A DNA stretch of 64,000 nt from Streptomyces vilmorinianum (GCF_005517195.1 NZ_CP040244.1:3366001-3430000); one strand, 5' to 3'; positions 25,615 to 35,776 are shown, numbered from the stretch's first letter. Numbers and translations are program-made. Notes: generated from the sequence alone by a model not told the origin.

Positions 25615-28587
25615 ATGGAGAGTTCCCCCCGACCGGCCGCGTCCGAGCAGCGCGTGCCCCCCGAACAGCTCGGCGAGGACGGGCTCGGCAAGCTCCTGGC
25701 CGGGCTCACCGCCGTACGCGACGGTGACCTGTCCGTCCGTCTCCCGGACTCCGCCGGAGGCATCCTCGGTGAGATCGGCGTCGTCTACAACGACATGGTC
25801 GACCAGCTCTCCCTGGTGACCTCCGAGGTCAGCCGCGTCGCCAGGGAGGTCGGCGGGCAGGGCCTGCTCGGCGGCCGGGCCCGCGAGCCGCGCGTCAGCG
25901 GGGTGTGGCGCGAACTCACCTCCGGCGTCAACACCATGGCCGACAACCTGACCTCCCAGGTCAGGTCCATCGCCCAGGTCGCCACCGCCGTCGCCCGCGG
26001 CGACCTCACCCGGAAGATCCGGGTCGACGCGCGCGGCGAGATCCTGGAGCTGAAGGAGACCATCAACACGATGGTCGACCGGCTGTCCTCCTTCGCCGAG
26101 GAGGTCACCAGGGTCGCCCGCGAGGTCGGCACGGAGGGCAAACTCGGCGGCCAGGCCACCGTCCGCGGTGTCTCCGGCACCTGGAAGGACCTGACCGACA
26201 ACGTCAACTCCATGGCCGACAACCTCACCAACCAGGTCCGCAACATCGCCCAGGTCACCACGGCCGTCGCCCAGGGCGATCTGACCAGCCGCATCGACGT
26301 CGACGCGCGCGGCGAGATCCTCGAACTGAAGACGACCATCAACACGATGGTCGACCAGCTCTCCTCCTTCGCCGCCGAGGTGACGCGCGTCGCCCGCGAG
26401 GTCGGCACGGAAGGAAAGCTGGGCGGCCAGGCCGAGGTCGAGGGCGTCTCCGGCACCTGGAAGCGGCTCACCGAGAACGTCAACGAACTCGCCGGAAACC
26501 TGACCCGGCAGGTCCGCGCCATCGCCGAGGTCACCAGCGCCGTCGCCGAGGGCGACCTCACCCGCTCCATCACGGCCGACGCCCCCGGCGAGGTCGGCGA
26601 ACTGCGGGACAACATCAACGCGATGGTCGAGTCGCTGCGGGCCACCACCCGGGCCAACGAGGAGCAGGACTGGCTCAAGACCAACGTCGCCCGGATCGCC
26701 GGCCTCATGCAGGGCACCCGCACCCCGACCGACATCGCCGAGCTCATCATGACCGAGGTGCCGCCCCTGGTATCGGCGCAGTACGGAGCCTTCTTCCTCG
26801 CCCGCCACGACGAACGCGGCACCGACCTCGTCATGACCGCGGCCTACGGAGCCCCCGACGACCCGGACGCACCGCCCCGCCGCTTCCGCCTCGGTCAGTC
26901 GCTCGTCGGCCAGGCCGCCCGCGACCGGCGCACGCTCGTCGTGGAGCACGTACCCGCCGGATACGCCACCATCGCCTCGGCGGCGGGCTCCGGCGAACCG
27001 GGCATGCTGATCATCCTGCCGATCGTGGTAGAGGACCAGGTCCTCGGCGCCGTCGAACTCGCCTCGCTCCAGCCCTTCACCGCGATCCACCGCGACTTCC
27101 TCGAACAGTTCGTGGACACCGCGGGAGCCGTCGTCAGCTCGCTCGTCGCCAACCTCCGTACCGACGAACTCCTCGGCCAGTCCCAGCGGCTCACCGACGA
27201 ACTGCGCTCCCGCTCCCAGGAGTTGCAGGCGCGGCAGCAGGAACTGCAGCGCTCCAACGCCGAACTGAAGGAGAAGGCGGCGCTGCTCGCCGAACGCAAC
27301 AAGGACATCGAGTCCAAGAACCTCGTCATCGAGCAGGCCCGCCAGGAGCTGGAGGCGCGCGCCCAGCAGCTCTCCCGTACCTCCATGTACAAGTCCGAGT
27401 TCCTGGCCAACATGAGCCACGAGCTGCGCACCCCGCTCAACAGCCTGCTGATCCTGGCCCGCTTGCTCGCCCAGAACCCGGAGGGGAACCTGACGGACAA
27501 GCAGGTCGACTACGCGGAGGTCATCCACTCGGCCGGTTCCGACCTGCTCCAGCTGATCAACGACATCCTCGACCTGTCCAAGGTCGAGGCGGGCAAGATG
27601 GAGATCCGGCCCGAACGGTTCGCGCTCCACCAGCTCCTGGAGTACCTGGAGGCGACCTTCGGACCCGTGGCGGACGAGCGCGGGCTGACCTTCTCCGTCA
27701 CCGTCTCCTCGGACGTGCCCGAGGAGCTGACCACCGACGAGTCGCGACTGCGCCAGATCCTGCGCAATCTGCTGTCCAACGCGCTGAAGTTCACCGACGA
27801 GGGAGGAGTGGAGCTGACCATCGAGTACGCTGGCCCGGACGAACCGCCGCCCGCACTGCGCGACAGCGGACCGGCACTCGCCTTCCGGGTCAGCGACAGC
27901 GGTGTCGGCATCCCCGCCGAGCGGCTCGAGGGGATCTTCGGCGCCTTCCAGCAGGGGGACGGGACCACGGCCCGCCGCTACGGCGGCACCGGACTCGGGC
28001 TCTCCATCAGCCGCGAGGTGGCGGGGCTCCTCGGCGGCGCCATCGACGTCCGCTCCACTCCGGGCCGGGGCAGCCGGTTCACCTTCTACCTGCCCGTCCC
28101 CCGGCCGGCGCCGGAGGGCGAGCCGTCCGGGCCGGGCACGGTGGCCGCCGGCGCGGACACGGACGCGGACAGGAGCACCGGCACGGCGGCGATCGGCCGC
28201 CACGACCCGAAGACCGCGGGCCGCACCGTCCTCGTGGTCGACGACGACGTGCGCAATGTCTACGCGCTCACCGAAGTCCTGGAAGGCCACGGCGTCCGGG
28301 TGCTCCAGGCCGACAGCGGCGGGGCCGGTCTCGACCTCCTAGGAGAGCACGACGAGGTCGAACTGGTCCTGATGGACGTCATGATGGCCGGCATGGACGG
28401 GTACGCCACCACCGAGGCGATCCGGAACCTGCCAGGCCGCTCCCACCTCCCCGTCATCGCCGTCACGGCCAAGGCCATGCCGGGCGACCGGGCCCGGGCC
28501 CTGGCCGCCGGGGCCAGCGACTACGTCGCGAAGCCCGTCGACGCCGACGAGCTGATGGCCAAGGTCCGCCAGTGGCTGGCCTCCTGA
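25615..28587 (+). CDS. Cytosolic hybrid histidine kinase with HAMP repeats (group III-like)
   Basis: A 990-residue signalling protein with no membrane segment. Residues about 20-350 are a chain of HAMP-type units in which a roughly 92-residue double module recurs (GDLTRKI, GDLTSRI and GDLTRSI; three [18 protein letters not shown] joints). A GAF domain follows (about 365-510), then a coiled coil rich in Glu/Gln, HisKA with [12 protein letters not shown] (about residue 603), HATPase with [16 protein letters not shown] and GTGLGLSIS, and a C-terminal receiver ([32 protein letters not shown]). No output domain is present, so phosphotransfer to another protein is needed. The architecture recalls fungal Nik1-type osmosensing kinases and the Streptomyces OsaA-type kinases. 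It follows the anti-sigma gene by 107 bp. Confidence 0.93.
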   Translation: MESSPRPAASEQRVPPEQLGEDGLGKLLAGLTAVRDGDLSVRLPDSAGGILGEIGVVYNDMVDQLSLVTSEVSRVAREVGGQGLLGGRAREPRVSGVWRELTSGVNTMADNLTSQVRSIAQVATAVARGDLTRKIRVDARGEILELKETINTMVDRLSSFAEEVTRVAREVGTEGKLGGQATVRGVSGTWKDLTDNVNSMADNLTNQVRNIAQVTTAVAQGDLTSRIDVDARGEILELKTTINTMVDQLSSFAAEVTRVAREVGTEGKLGGQAEVEGVSGTWKRLTENVNELAGNLTRQVRAIAEVTSAVAEGDLTRSITADAPGEVGELRDNINAMVESLRATTRANEEQDWLKTNVARIAGLMQGTRTPTDIAELIMTEVPPLVSAQYGAFFLARHDERGTDLVMTAAYGAPDDPDAPPRRFRLGQSLVGQAARDRRTLVVEHVPAGYATIASAAGSGEPGMLIILPIVVEDQVLGAVELASLQPFTAIHRDFLEQFVDTAGAVVSSLVANLRTDELLGQSQRLTDELRSRSQELQARQQELQRSNAELKEKAALLAERNKDIESKNLVIEQARQELEARAQQLSRTSMYKSEFLANMSHELRTPLNSLLILARLLAQNPEGNLTDKQVDYAEVIHSAGSDLLQLINDILDLSKVEAGKMEIRPERFALHQLLEYLEATFGPVADERGLTFSVTVSSDVPEELTTDESRLRQILRNLLSNALKFTDEGGVELTIEYAGPDEPPPALRDSGPALAFRVSDSGVGIPAERLEGIFGAFQQGDGTTARRYGGTGLGLSISREVAGLLGGAIDVRSTPGRGSRFTFYLPVPRPAPEGEPSGPGTVAAGADTDADRSTGTAAIGRHDPKTAGRTVLVVDDDVRNVYALTEVLEGHGVRVLQADSGGAGLDLLGEHDEVELVLMDVMMAGMDGYATTEAIRNLPGRSHLPVIAVTAKAMPGDRARALAAGASDYVAKPVDADELMAKVRQWLAS

Positions 28588-28683
28588 CGCCGGGCGGGGT
28601 TCGTCCCCCGGGCGTCCGCGGCCCCGCCGCGGTCGCCGCCGCGGCCGTCACCACGGGCGTCACCGCGATAGCCGCCACGGGCG

Positions 28684-31059
28684 TCACCGTACGAGCACGG
28701 CGACGATGCTCGTGTCGTCGTCCGTGTCGCCGGTGGCCGCGCGGAGCAGCCGCTCCACCTGCTCGTTCGGCGGGTAGCCGCTGAGCCGTTCGGCCGCCGC
28801 GGTCAGCTGTGCCAGCCCGTGGTCGAGACCGTCGTGACGCCGCTCGACCAGCCCGTCCGTGTACAGCAGCAGCGTGTCGCCGGGCCGCAGCAAGGTGGTG
28901 AGCTCCTGATACGCGTACGAGGGCACCGCACCGAGCAGGATGTCCTGGGGCGGGTCGAGCAGCCGCGCCATGCCCTCGCGCAGCAACAGCATCGGCAGAT
29001 GCCCGGCGCTGGACCAGACGAGGCTGCGGTCCTCGGGGTCGTACAGCGCGCACACCGCGGTCGCCGTGGGGTACCCGCTCGTGCGCAGCGTCATCTCGTT
29101 GAGCCACTCCATCAGCCGTCGCGGGGAGTCGCCCGTGCACGCGAGGCCACGCTGGGCGTTGCGCAGCGCCACCATGCCGGTGACGGAGTCGATGCCGTGC
29201 CCCGCGACGTCGCCGACCGTCACGAGGACCTTGCCGCTGGGCAGCGGCTGGACGTCGTACCAGTCGCCGCCCACCCGGTACTCCTCGGCCGCCGGCCGGT
29301 AGCGGGCCGCCACCACCATGCCCGGCAGTTCCTGTAGATCGGGGACCTCGGGCACGATCGCCTGCTGCAGCTGCAGGGCCACCTGGTGCCGCAGCTCGGC
29401 CCGGGTCCGTACGGCGGTCAGCTGGTCGAAGGTCGCGGTCAGCGCCGCCTCGGTGCGCCGGCTCGTGGAGACGTCCTGGTACACGCCGGCGATGCCGGTG
29501 ACCGCGCCCGCGTCGAGGAGCGGCTCCGCCGCCACCCGGACATGGCGCACGGTCCGGTCGCCGACGACGATGCGCAGCACCGTCTGCGCGCCCGTGCGCC
29601 GCTCCACCAGCGTCCTGAGCAGCTCCGTCAGCGCCTCCCCGTCGTCCGGGTGCACCAGCCCGCGCAGCCCGAGCAGGGGCACGGCCGGCTCGTCGCGGGC
29701 CATGCCGAAGATGGCGTACGCCTGTTCCGACCACACCGTGTCGCCGCCGGTCAGGCTGTCCTGGAAGAGGGCCACGCTCTGCAGCCGGGCCACCGCGCGC
29801 TCCGAGGCGAGTCCGGTGTCGGTGGCGGCATGCCACAGCACCACCGCCCGCTCTGCGCCGGCCGGCAGGACGCGTACGTCGAGCAGCGGGGTGGAGTCCT
29901 GCTGCCCGGCTGCCGTCGACGCGGGCAGCCGTGCCACCCGCTGGGTGCGCCCGGTCCGCTGGGCGCGCCGCGCGAGATGGGCCAGATCCGCGTGGACCTG
30001 GGGGAGGGCCAGGGAGAGGGAACGGTCCTCGGCTGGGGGCGCGCCGCCGATGGCCGCGGTGGCGTACTCGTTGAGGTGCTCGACCGTCGGCGGCGAGGTG
30101 GCGGGCGCCACCCGCAGCAGCATCGCCGGATGGACGAGGGCGTCCAGCACGTCCACCAGGACCGGAGCGTCCGACGGGGAGGAGTCGGCCGCGTCGAGGA
30201 CGGTTCCCGCCACGTCCGTCAGACCCACCAGGGCCCTTTTCAGGCCGTCGTCGAACGGGAGGGGCCGGGGCCACACGACCAGCGCCAGGCCCACCGTCGA
30301 GCCGCGTACGCGCAGGGGGAACAGGGCCCGTGCGGCGTCCGGCGAGGGCCCCGGCAGGACGTCGCCCGGCTCCGGGCCGGAATCCAGCCAGACGGGCGTG
30401 CCGTGGGAGAGGACCGCGCGGAACGCGGGAGGCGCCGCCGGGGGGATCCACTGCCAGGCGGCCGCCTCCGCGGCCCCCACGCCGGCCTGTCCGGCGAGGC
30501 GCAGACATCCCCACGCGTCGCGGCGCCAGAGCCAGAGGCTCTCCGCGCCGAGCGGGACGAGGCCGCCCTCCAGCAGGGCACGCGCCGCCTCGCCCACGGT
30601 GTCCATCGTCTCGGCCGCGGCGGCCGCGCGGCGCGCCCGACGCTCCTCCGGCGTGCTGAACACGACGGGCGACGGTGACGTGGACTCGTAGGCCGTCTGC
30701 GCGTGCGAGGGGGCGGTGAACCCGGCCGTGCGGGGGTCGCGGTCGGGGGCGCGGTCGGTGGCCTCCGTGGCGGTGGATCCCGTGGCGCTCGGTCCGTTCG
30801 GGGTGGGTCCGTTCGGGGTGGGTCCGGCGACGGCGTTGACGATGTCGGCGGCGAGATCCTCGATGCCGAGGCCCGTCGCGTGGGAGAGGGAGTCGAGGTG
30901 TTCCGCGGCGTCGGCGGGGGACGCGCTCAGCTGGGCCGCGAGGACGCCGGTGGCCAGATCGATCAGATGCCGGCGGGTGAGTTCGGCTCGCAGCCGCCTG
31001 TTCTCGGCCGACAGGCCGGTGGTGCCGGGCCCCGGAGGCCTCGCCGCAGACGTCGTCAC
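28684..31059 (-). CDS. ANTAR-like/GAF/PAS-linked PP2C (SpoIIE-type) phosphatase
   Basis: A 791-residue multidomain phosphatase, probably acting on phosphorylated STAS antagonists. The N-terminus (SAENRRLRAELTRRHLIDLA, then GVLAAQLSASPADAAEHLDSL) looks like an ANTAR helical unit. A linker with PTPNGPTPNG repeats leads to a GAF-like domain (about 110-290), a PAS domain (VWSEQAYAIFGMARDEPAVP, about 480) and a PP2C/SpoIIE domain (about 560-791) with YRVGGDWYDV, VGDVAGHGIDS and LLLYTDGLVERR as metal-binding blocks; DTDDDTSIVAVLV closes it. GTG at 31059 with GGGAGGAG upstream gives this start. It is convergent with the hybrid kinase and divergent from the DUF3040 gene. Confidence 0.9.
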   Translation of the reverse strand: MTTSAARPPGPGTTGLSAENRRLRAELTRRHLIDLATGVLAAQLSASPADAAEHLDSLSHATGLGIEDLAADIVNAVAGPTPNGPTPNGPSATGSTATEATDRAPDRDPRTAGFTAPSHAQTAYESTSPSPVVFSTPEERRARRAAAAAETMDTVGEAARALLEGGLVPLGAESLWLWRRDAWGCLRLAGQAGVGAAEAAAWQWIPPAAPPAFRAVLSHGTPVWLDSGPEPGDVLPGPSPDAARALFPLRVRGSTVGLALVVWPRPLPFDDGLKRALVGLTDVAGTVLDAADSSPSDAPVLVDVLDALVHPAMLLRVAPATSPPTVEHLNEYATAAIGGAPPAEDRSLSLALPQVHADLAHLARRAQRTGRTQRVARLPASTAAGQQDSTPLLDVRVLPAGAERAVVLWHAATDTGLASERAVARLQSVALFQDSLTGGDTVWSEQAYAIFGMARDEPAVPLLGLRGLVHPDDGEALTELLRTLVERRTGAQTVLRIVVGDRTVRHVRVAAEPLLDAGAVTGIAGVYQDVSTSRRTEAALTATFDQLTAVRTRAELRHQVALQLQQAIVPEVPDLQELPGMVVAARYRPAAEEYRVGGDWYDVQPLPSGKVLVTVGDVAGHGIDSVTGMVALRNAQRGLACTGDSPRRLMEWLNEMTLRTSGYPTATAVCALYDPEDRSLVWSSAGHLPMLLLREGMARLLDPPQDILLGAVPSYAYQELTTLLRPGDTLLLYTDGLVERRHDGLDHGLAQLTAAAERLSGYPPNEQVERLLRAATGDTDDDTSIVAVLVR

Positions 31060-31210
31060 GACTCCTCCCGTCCCTCCACCGTGTGGTTGTCCGGAATGAT
31101 CGCACCCGATACGGATTCTATCGGTCCGCGCCGTCCCGGTGTCTGAACAACGCCTGTCGGGGTACTCGCCGGAAGGAACGGATCCGGCGTCCTGGTGGGA
31201 GGTGTCGGCG

Positions 31211-31558
31211 ATGGACGAGGCCCGTCTCTCGCAACGTGAGCGGCGCATCCTGGCCGAGATCGAGGAGTCGCTGAGCGAGGACGAATCGCTGGAGCGCGGA
31301 CTGCGCACGATGCGACGCGAGGGAGGGAGCGCCCGTGGGCGCGACGGCGTGCGGCACGGTCTGCGCGGGCACCTGCCGGCGCTGGGCGTCGCCCTGCTCG
31401 GCGTGCTGACCCTCGGCCTGCTGGCCCTCGCCGTCGCGACCGGCGAGCCTGCCCTGATCTGGGCCTTCGCGGCCGTGTGGGTGCTGACCCTGTGCGGTCT
31501 GCTGCGTCTGGTCATGCGCTGGTCCCGGCGGGTGAAGCCCCAGTCGTGGCCGAAGTGA
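31211..31558 (+). CDS. DUF3040 small membrane protein
   Basis: A 115-residue protein with the DUF3040 signature LSQRERRILAEIEESLSEDE at its N-terminus, followed by a basic region and two hydrophobic segments (ALGVALLGVLTLGLLALAVA and LIWAFAAVWVLTLCGLLRLV). Both ends probably face the cytosol. ATG at 31211 has GGGAGGTG six bases upstream; the open frame from 31139 is not supported. DUF3040 proteins are widespread in actinobacteria and their function is unknown. It is divergent from the phosphatase gene with a 151-bp spacer. Confidence 0.82.
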   Translation: MDEARLSQRERRILAEIEESLSEDESLERGLRTMRREGGSARGRDGVRHGLRGHLPALGVALLGVLTLGLLALAVATGEPALIWAFAAVWVLTLCGLLRLVMRWSRRVKPQSWPK

Positions 31559-31633
31559 CACGGGACCGCGACGCGGGAGATCCGGTTCGCTCGACCGGCG
31601 AAGGACCTGACCGACGAAGGAGAGGAGCACGTC

Positions 31634-31957
31634 ATGCCGCGCGGATCGAGCTCCAAGCGCGAGCGCCAGTACGAGCACATCAAGGAGAGCGCACGGGAAC
31701 GAGGTGAGAGCGAGAAGCGTGCCAAGGAGATCGCCGCGCGCACGGTCAACAAGGAACGAGCCCGGTCGGGCGAGTCGAAGACCGCGAGCCGCAGCTCCAC
31801 GCAGGACATGTCCTCCTCCCGCCGCGGCGGGAAGCGCTCGCACAGCGGCTCCGAGGGCCCGACCTACGACCAGCTCTACGCGGAGGCCCAGCGGCGCAAC
31901 ATCCACGGACGCTCGTCCATGAACAAGGCCGAACTGAAGCGTTCCCTCGGCCACTGA
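31634..31957 (+). CDS. Small basic Rho-N/SAP-like protein (often named plasmid stabilisation protein)
   Basis: A 107-residue, very hydrophilic and basic protein. The N-terminal half is an Arg/Lys/Glu-rich helix ([20 protein letters not shown], then [18 protein letters not shown]), the middle is Ser/Arg-rich ([18 protein letters not shown]), and the C-terminus ([29 protein letters not shown]) resembles the Rho N-terminal or SAP-type nucleic-acid-binding fold. The family name plasmid stabilisation is historical and not evidence of a toxin-antitoxin. AGGAGAGGAG precedes the ATG. It lies 113 bp before the DNA ligase gene on the same strand, so a DNA-related role is plausible but unproven. Confidence 0.72.
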   Translation: MPRGSSSKRERQYEHIKESARERGESEKRAKEIAARTVNKERARSGESKTASRSSTQDMSSSRRGGKRSHSGSEGPTYDQLYAEAQRRNIHGRSSMNKAELKRSLGH

Positions 31958-32003
31958 TCGGCCACTGGTCGGCCACTGGTCGGCCGCTGATCGGCCAATT
32001 GTC
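31949..32003. repeat. Five 11-bp tandem repeats, GGCCACTGGTC type
   Basis: Five consecutive units of 11 bp (GGCCACTGATC, GGCCACTGGTC twice, GGCCGCTGATC, GGCCAATTGTC) begin at the stop codon of the small basic protein gene and end 67 bp before the ligase start. One repeat per helical turn would suit a protein-binding array or arise by slippage. Confidence 0.88.
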
Positions 32004-32070
32004 GGCCGCCGCCCGGCACATCGCCGCCCGGCACGTGGACCGGAGCCGACTGTCAGTGGTGCCCGGCACG

Positions 32071-34185
32071 ATGGACACCATGACAACGACTCCGGTTCTT
32101 GCCGATGCCGCCGCGTACGCGCGCGCGGTCGAGGACGCCAAGCAGGCCGCTGCCGCCTACTACGCGGGCGGCACGTCGCCGCTCGACGACGACGCCTACG
32201 ACCGGCTCGGCCGGGCGATAGCGGCCTGGGAGGCCGAGCACCCCGACCAGGTGCGGCCGGACTCGCCGACCGACAAGGTCGCCGGCGGCGCGGCGAGCGG
32301 CGATGTGCCGCACACCCGGCAGATGCTCTCGCTCGACAACGTCTTCTCCGCCGAGCAGTTCACGAGCTGGGCCGCGTCCCTGGAGCGCCGGATCGGCCGG
32401 AGCGTCGAGCGGTGGAGCGTCGAGCCGAAGCTCGACGGACTTGCGATCGCCGCACGCTACGAGCGGGGGAGGCTCGCCCGGCTCATCACCCGCGGCGACG
32501 GGACGGCCGGCGAGGACGTGTCGCACGCGATCGGCACGATCGTCGGGCTGCCGGAGCGGCTCACCGAGCCCGTCACGGTCGAGATACGCGGCGAAGTCCT
32601 GATGACCACCGAGCAGTTCGAGGCGGCCAATCCCATCCGGGTCGCCCACGGCGGCGAGCCGTTCGCCAATCCGCGCAACGCCGCGGCCGGTACCCTGCGC
32701 GCCAAGGACCGTCCGTACACGGTCGAGATGACCTTCTTCGCGTACGACGTGCTGCCGCTGAACGGGTCGGGGACCGAGGCAGGCGACGAGTCGGGGGACG
32801 GCGCCGGGGACGCGGCCGGCCTCGACGAGCTCGCGCACAGCGAGCTGATCGCGCGGGCCGCCGCCCTCGGACTGCACACCTCGCGGGCCACGGCCGTCCC
32901 CGGCCGCACGGCCGGCGCCACGGAGGAGGTGCTGGCCCGCGTCGCGGAGATAGCCGCCCTGCGGGCGGAACTGCCGTTCGGGATCGACGGGATCGTCGTC
33001 AAGGCCGACCTCGCCGCCGACCGACGCGAGGCCGGCGCGGGCTCCCGGGCACCGCGCTGGGCCGTCGCGTACAAGCTCCCCGCCGTGGAGAAGGTCACCC
33101 GGCTGCTCTCGGTCGAATGGAACGTGGGCCGCACGGGCATCATCGCTCCCCGCGCGGTCCTGGAACCGGTGGAGATCGACGGCAGCACCGTCACCTACGC
33201 CACGCTGCACAACCCCTCCGACATCACGCGCCGCGATCTGCGTCTCGGCGACCACGTGATGGTCTACAAGGCCGGCGACATCATCCCCCGGGTCGAGGCG
33301 CCCGTCGCCCACCTGCGGACCGGCGAGGAGCAGCCGATCGGCTTCCCCGAGAGCTGCCCCCAGTGCGGCTCGGAGATCGACCGCAGCGAGCAGCGCTGGC
33401 GATGCGCCCGTGGGCGCGACTGCCACCTCGTGGCCTCCCTGTCGTACGCCGTCGGCCGCGACCAGCTCGACATCGAGGGGCTCGGCGCGAGCCGGATCGT
33501 CCAGCTCGTCGACGCCGCGCTCGTCGTGGACCTGGCCGATCTGTTCACCCTCACCCGCGAGCAGCTGCTCGGCCTGGAGCGCATGGGGGAGACCAGCACG
33601 GACAACCTCCTCGCCGCGATCGCCACCGCCCGCACCCGCCCGCTCGCCCGGGTCCTGTGCGCCCTCGGCATCCGCGGCACGGGCCGCTCGATGTCCCGCC
33701 GCATAGCCCGCCACTTCGCCACCATGGACGCCGTCCGCGCGGCCGACGCGGAGGCGATGCAGCAGGTCGAGGGGATCGGAGCCGAGAAGGCGCCGGTCAT
33801 CGTCGCCGAACTGGCCGAGCTGGGCGCCGTCGTCGACAAGCTCGTCGCCGCCGGGGTGAACATGACCGAGCCCGGAGCCACCCCGCCGCCCCCGCCCGGG
33901 ACCGAGCCCGACACCACCGAGGCCGTGGCCGGCCCGCTCGCCGGGCTGTCGGTGGTCGTCACCGGCGCGATGACCGGTGCCCTGGAAGCCCTGAGCCGCA
34001 ACCAGATGAACGAACTCATCGAGCGCGCCGGCGGCAAGTCCTCCTCCAGCGTCTCCAAGCGCACCGGCCTGGTCGTCGCGGGCGAGAAGGCCGGGTCCAA
34101 GCGGACCAAGGCCGAGGAACTGGGCATCCGGCTGGTGGACCCGGAGGAGTTCGCCGTCCTGCTCGGTGACTTCCTGCCCGTCTGA
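32071..34185 (+). CDS. ligA2: NAD+-dependent DNA ligase (probable second LigA)
   Basis: A 704-residue NAD+-dependent ligase. The order is: domain Ia with Tyr-rich [20 protein letters not shown] and DDDAYDRLG; adenylation domain with [16 protein letters not shown] (catalytic Lys about residue 123); OB fold ([16 protein letters not shown]); four-cysteine zinc finger with CPQCGSEI and later CARGRDC; helix-hairpin-helix region ([23 protein letters not shown]); and a C-terminal BRCT domain ([16 protein letters not shown]). All expected parts are present, so it should be active. Sequence is more divergent than the essential housekeeping LigA, and streptomycetes commonly have a second copy; the housekeeping gene must be elsewhere. 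The start at 32071 lacks a strong ribosome site. Confidence 0.88.
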   Translation: MDTMTTTPVLADAAAYARAVEDAKQAAAAYYAGGTSPLDDDAYDRLGRAIAAWEAEHPDQVRPDSPTDKVAGGAASGDVPHTRQMLSLDNVFSAEQFTSWAASLERRIGRSVERWSVEPKLDGLAIAARYERGRLARLITRGDGTAGEDVSHAIGTIVGLPERLTEPVTVEIRGEVLMTTEQFEAANPIRVAHGGEPFANPRNAAAGTLRAKDRPYTVEMTFFAYDVLPLNGSGTEAGDESGDGAGDAAGLDELAHSELIARAAALGLHTSRATAVPGRTAGATEEVLARVAEIAALRAELPFGIDGIVVKADLAADRREAGAGSRAPRWAVAYKLPAVEKVTRLLSVEWNVGRTGIIAPRAVLEPVEIDGSTVTYATLHNPSDITRRDLRLGDHVMVYKAGDIIPRVEAPVAHLRTGEEQPIGFPESCPQCGSEIDRSEQRWRCARGRDCHLVASLSYAVGRDQLDIEGLGASRIVQLVDAALVVDLADLFTLTREQLLGLERMGETSTDNLLAAIATARTRPLARVLCALGIRGTGRSMSRRIARHFATMDAVRAADAEAMQQVEGIGAEKAPVIVAELAELGAVVDKLVAAGVNMTEPGATPPPPPGTEPDTTEAVAGPLAGLSVVVTGAMTGALEALSRNQMNELIERAGGKSSSSVSKRTGLVVAGEKAGSKRTKAEELGIRLVDPEEFAVLLGDFLPV

Positions 34186-34207
34186 CCGGGGGAACGTGGG
34201 AGCCGGA

Positions 34208-34272
34208 TCGTGCGGCGTTCACCCGGGCCTCTGGCGCGCACAGGCCTCGGCGTCTCCAGCAACGCCGCACGA
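34208..34272. terminator. Long inverted repeat between convergent ligase and carboxypeptidase genes
   Basis: TCGTGCGGCGTT (34208-34219) pairs perfectly with AACGCCGCACGA (34261-34272) around a 41-base loop that has its own AGGCC-type pairing. Its position between two gene ends suggests bidirectional termination. The large loop makes this less certain than a compact hairpin. Confidence 0.45.
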
Positions 34273-34291
34273 CCAGCGGTCATCTGCCCCG

Positions 34292-35629
34292 TCACAGCCC
34301 CCCGTCGCCACGCCGGGTGGGCCGGCGGCGCCACATCCAGAGCGAGAGCGCGGCGCCGAGAGACGCCCCCACCAGGGCCAGCGGGAGCCCCGCCCACGGG
34401 CCGGAGGGCACGTTCTCGCGGGACACGGCCGCCTTCTCCGGCGCGCTGAGCGCCGCCGCGTCCGCCGCCACCGCCGCAGGACCCGTCCGCGCCGGTTCAC
34501 GCGGAGCCTCCTTCGCCTGTGCCCGCGCCGGCCGGTCCGCCTCGGGGCCCGCCGGCGGCACCGACTTCTTCGCCTGCCGGTCCTTCGTCCCGTCCTTCGT
34601 CACGTTCTTCGTCACGTTCTTCGCCACGTTCTTCGCCTTCTCCCGCGCCGGTCCGAGGGAGCCCACCGGCCGGACCCGGCCCGCCGCGTCGAAGCCCCAG
34701 TCGAGCAGCGTGCGCGCCTCTTCGTACACCGCGAGCCCCCCACCCGACTGCGGGTTCATCACGGACACGACCAGGGTCCGCGTGCCCCGCTTCGCCGCCG
34801 CGATCAGGGTGTTCCCCGCGCCGCTGGTGTAGCCGTTCTTGACCCCGATGAGCCCCGGGTAACGGGCCACCCCGTCCGCCCCGGTCAGCAGCCTGTTGGT
34901 GTTGCGGATGCCGTACGACCAGCCCCCGGCGGGGAAGTCGGCGTACGGCGTGGAGCAGTACCGGGTGAACGCCGGGTCCTGCAGCCCCGCCCTGCCGAAG
35001 ACCGCCAGATCGTACGCGGACGACACCTGGCCCGGCGCGTCGTACCCGTCCGGGGACACCACCCGCGTGTCGCGCGCCCCCAGGTCCCGGGCCTTCTCCT
35101 GCATCTGACGCGCCATCGACTCCCAGCCGCCGTTCATCGCCGCGAGCACCCGGACCGCGTCGTTGCCCGAGCTGAGGAAGACCCCGTTCCACAGATCGGA
35201 CACCTTGTAGGTGTATCCGGCCTTCACCCCCACCATGCTGCTGCCGTGGCCGATCCCCGTCAGCTCGGACTCGGAGACCGTGTGCCGCTCCTCCTGGTCG
35301 ATGTGGGGGAGTGCGGTCACGGCGAACAGGGCCTTGAGCGTGCTGGCCGGCGGCAGCCGCCGGTGCGCGTCGTGCGCCGCGAGCACCTCGCCCGTGGAGG
35401 CGTCCGCCACCAGCCACGACAGCGCGGACACCGAGGACGGCGCGCTCGGCGCTCCGGGCAGCGGCTGGACCTGCGTTCCCGAGCGGTACAGCAAAGCGGG
35501 ATCGACGAAGCGTTCGGCGGGAGGCGTGGGTTCGGTGACGGACGATGCCGTGGCCGCCGGGACGGGCAACATGAGCAGCAGCGCCGCGGTACCGGCGGCA
35601 GCATGACGGACAGCTGACATGACGATCAT
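34292..35629 (-). CDS. Serine D-alanyl-D-alanine carboxypeptidase (PBP5/DacA-type)
   Basis: A 445-residue penicillin-binding carboxypeptidase that trims the terminal D-Ala from peptidoglycan stem peptides. The signal peptide is the N-terminal 30 residues. Active-site motifs are SxxK in PPASTLKAL (about residue 95), SxN in FLSSGNDAV (about 153), and, where KTG is expected, GVKNGYTSGAG (about 265), so the middle residue is Asn. A C-terminal tail contains a KNVAKNVTKNVT repeat and ends in one membrane span plus a basic stop-transfer (WMWRRRPTRRG). ATG 35629 or 35620 could start; neither has a clear ribosome site. It is a solo gene. Confidence 0.87.
   Translation of the reverse strand: MIVMSAVRHAAAGTAALLLMLPVPAATASSVTEPTPPAERFVDPALLYRSGTQVQPLPGAPSAPSSVSALSWLVADASTGEVLAAHDAHRRLPPASTLKALFAVTALPHIDQEERHTVSESELTGIGHGSSMVGVKAGYTYKVSDLWNGVFLSSGNDAVRVLAAMNGGWESMARQMQEKARDLGARDTRVVSPDGYDAPGQVSSAYDLAVFGRAGLQDPAFTRYCSTPYADFPAGGWSYGIRNTNRLLTGADGVARYPGLIGVKNGYTSGAGNTLIAAAKRGTRTLVVSVMNPQSGGGLAVYEEARTLLDWGFDAAGRVRPVGSLGPAREKAKNVAKNVTKNVTKDGTKDRQAKKSVPPAGPEADRPARAQAKEAPREPARTGPAAVAADAAALSAPEKAAVSRENVPSGPWAGLPLALVGASLGAALSLWMWRRRPTRRGDGGL
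34601..34636 (-). repeat. In-frame 12-bp tandem repeat in carboxypeptidase tail
   Basis: Three 12-bp units (CACGTTCTTCGT or CACGTTCTTCGC on the plus strand) encode Lys-Asn-Val-Ala/Thr repeats in the basic stalk before the C-terminal membrane anchor. Copy changes keep frame. Confidence 0.85.
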
Positions 35630-35776
35630 TCAGCCACCGTAGAAAGTGGTGACCTCCCTCGCAGATCGGAGTGCGCCGACCGGCGTACGGCGCGTGGCGT
35701 CCGGGCGGTGTCGCGCCCTGGGCGGGGGCCGGCCCGCGGTGGCGGGGATGTCGGTGGGGCAGGGCATGCTGGTGAC

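Noticed and set aside
25504..28290. A 928-codon minus-strand frame opposite the hybrid histidine kinase
   Set aside because: Antisense shadow of the HAMP-repeat gene; repetitive composition, no domains.
31634..31957. Toxin-antitoxin assignment for the small basic protein often named plasmid stabilisation protein
   Set aside because: No ParE/RelE fold or partner antitoxin gene; composition suggests nucleic-acid binding.
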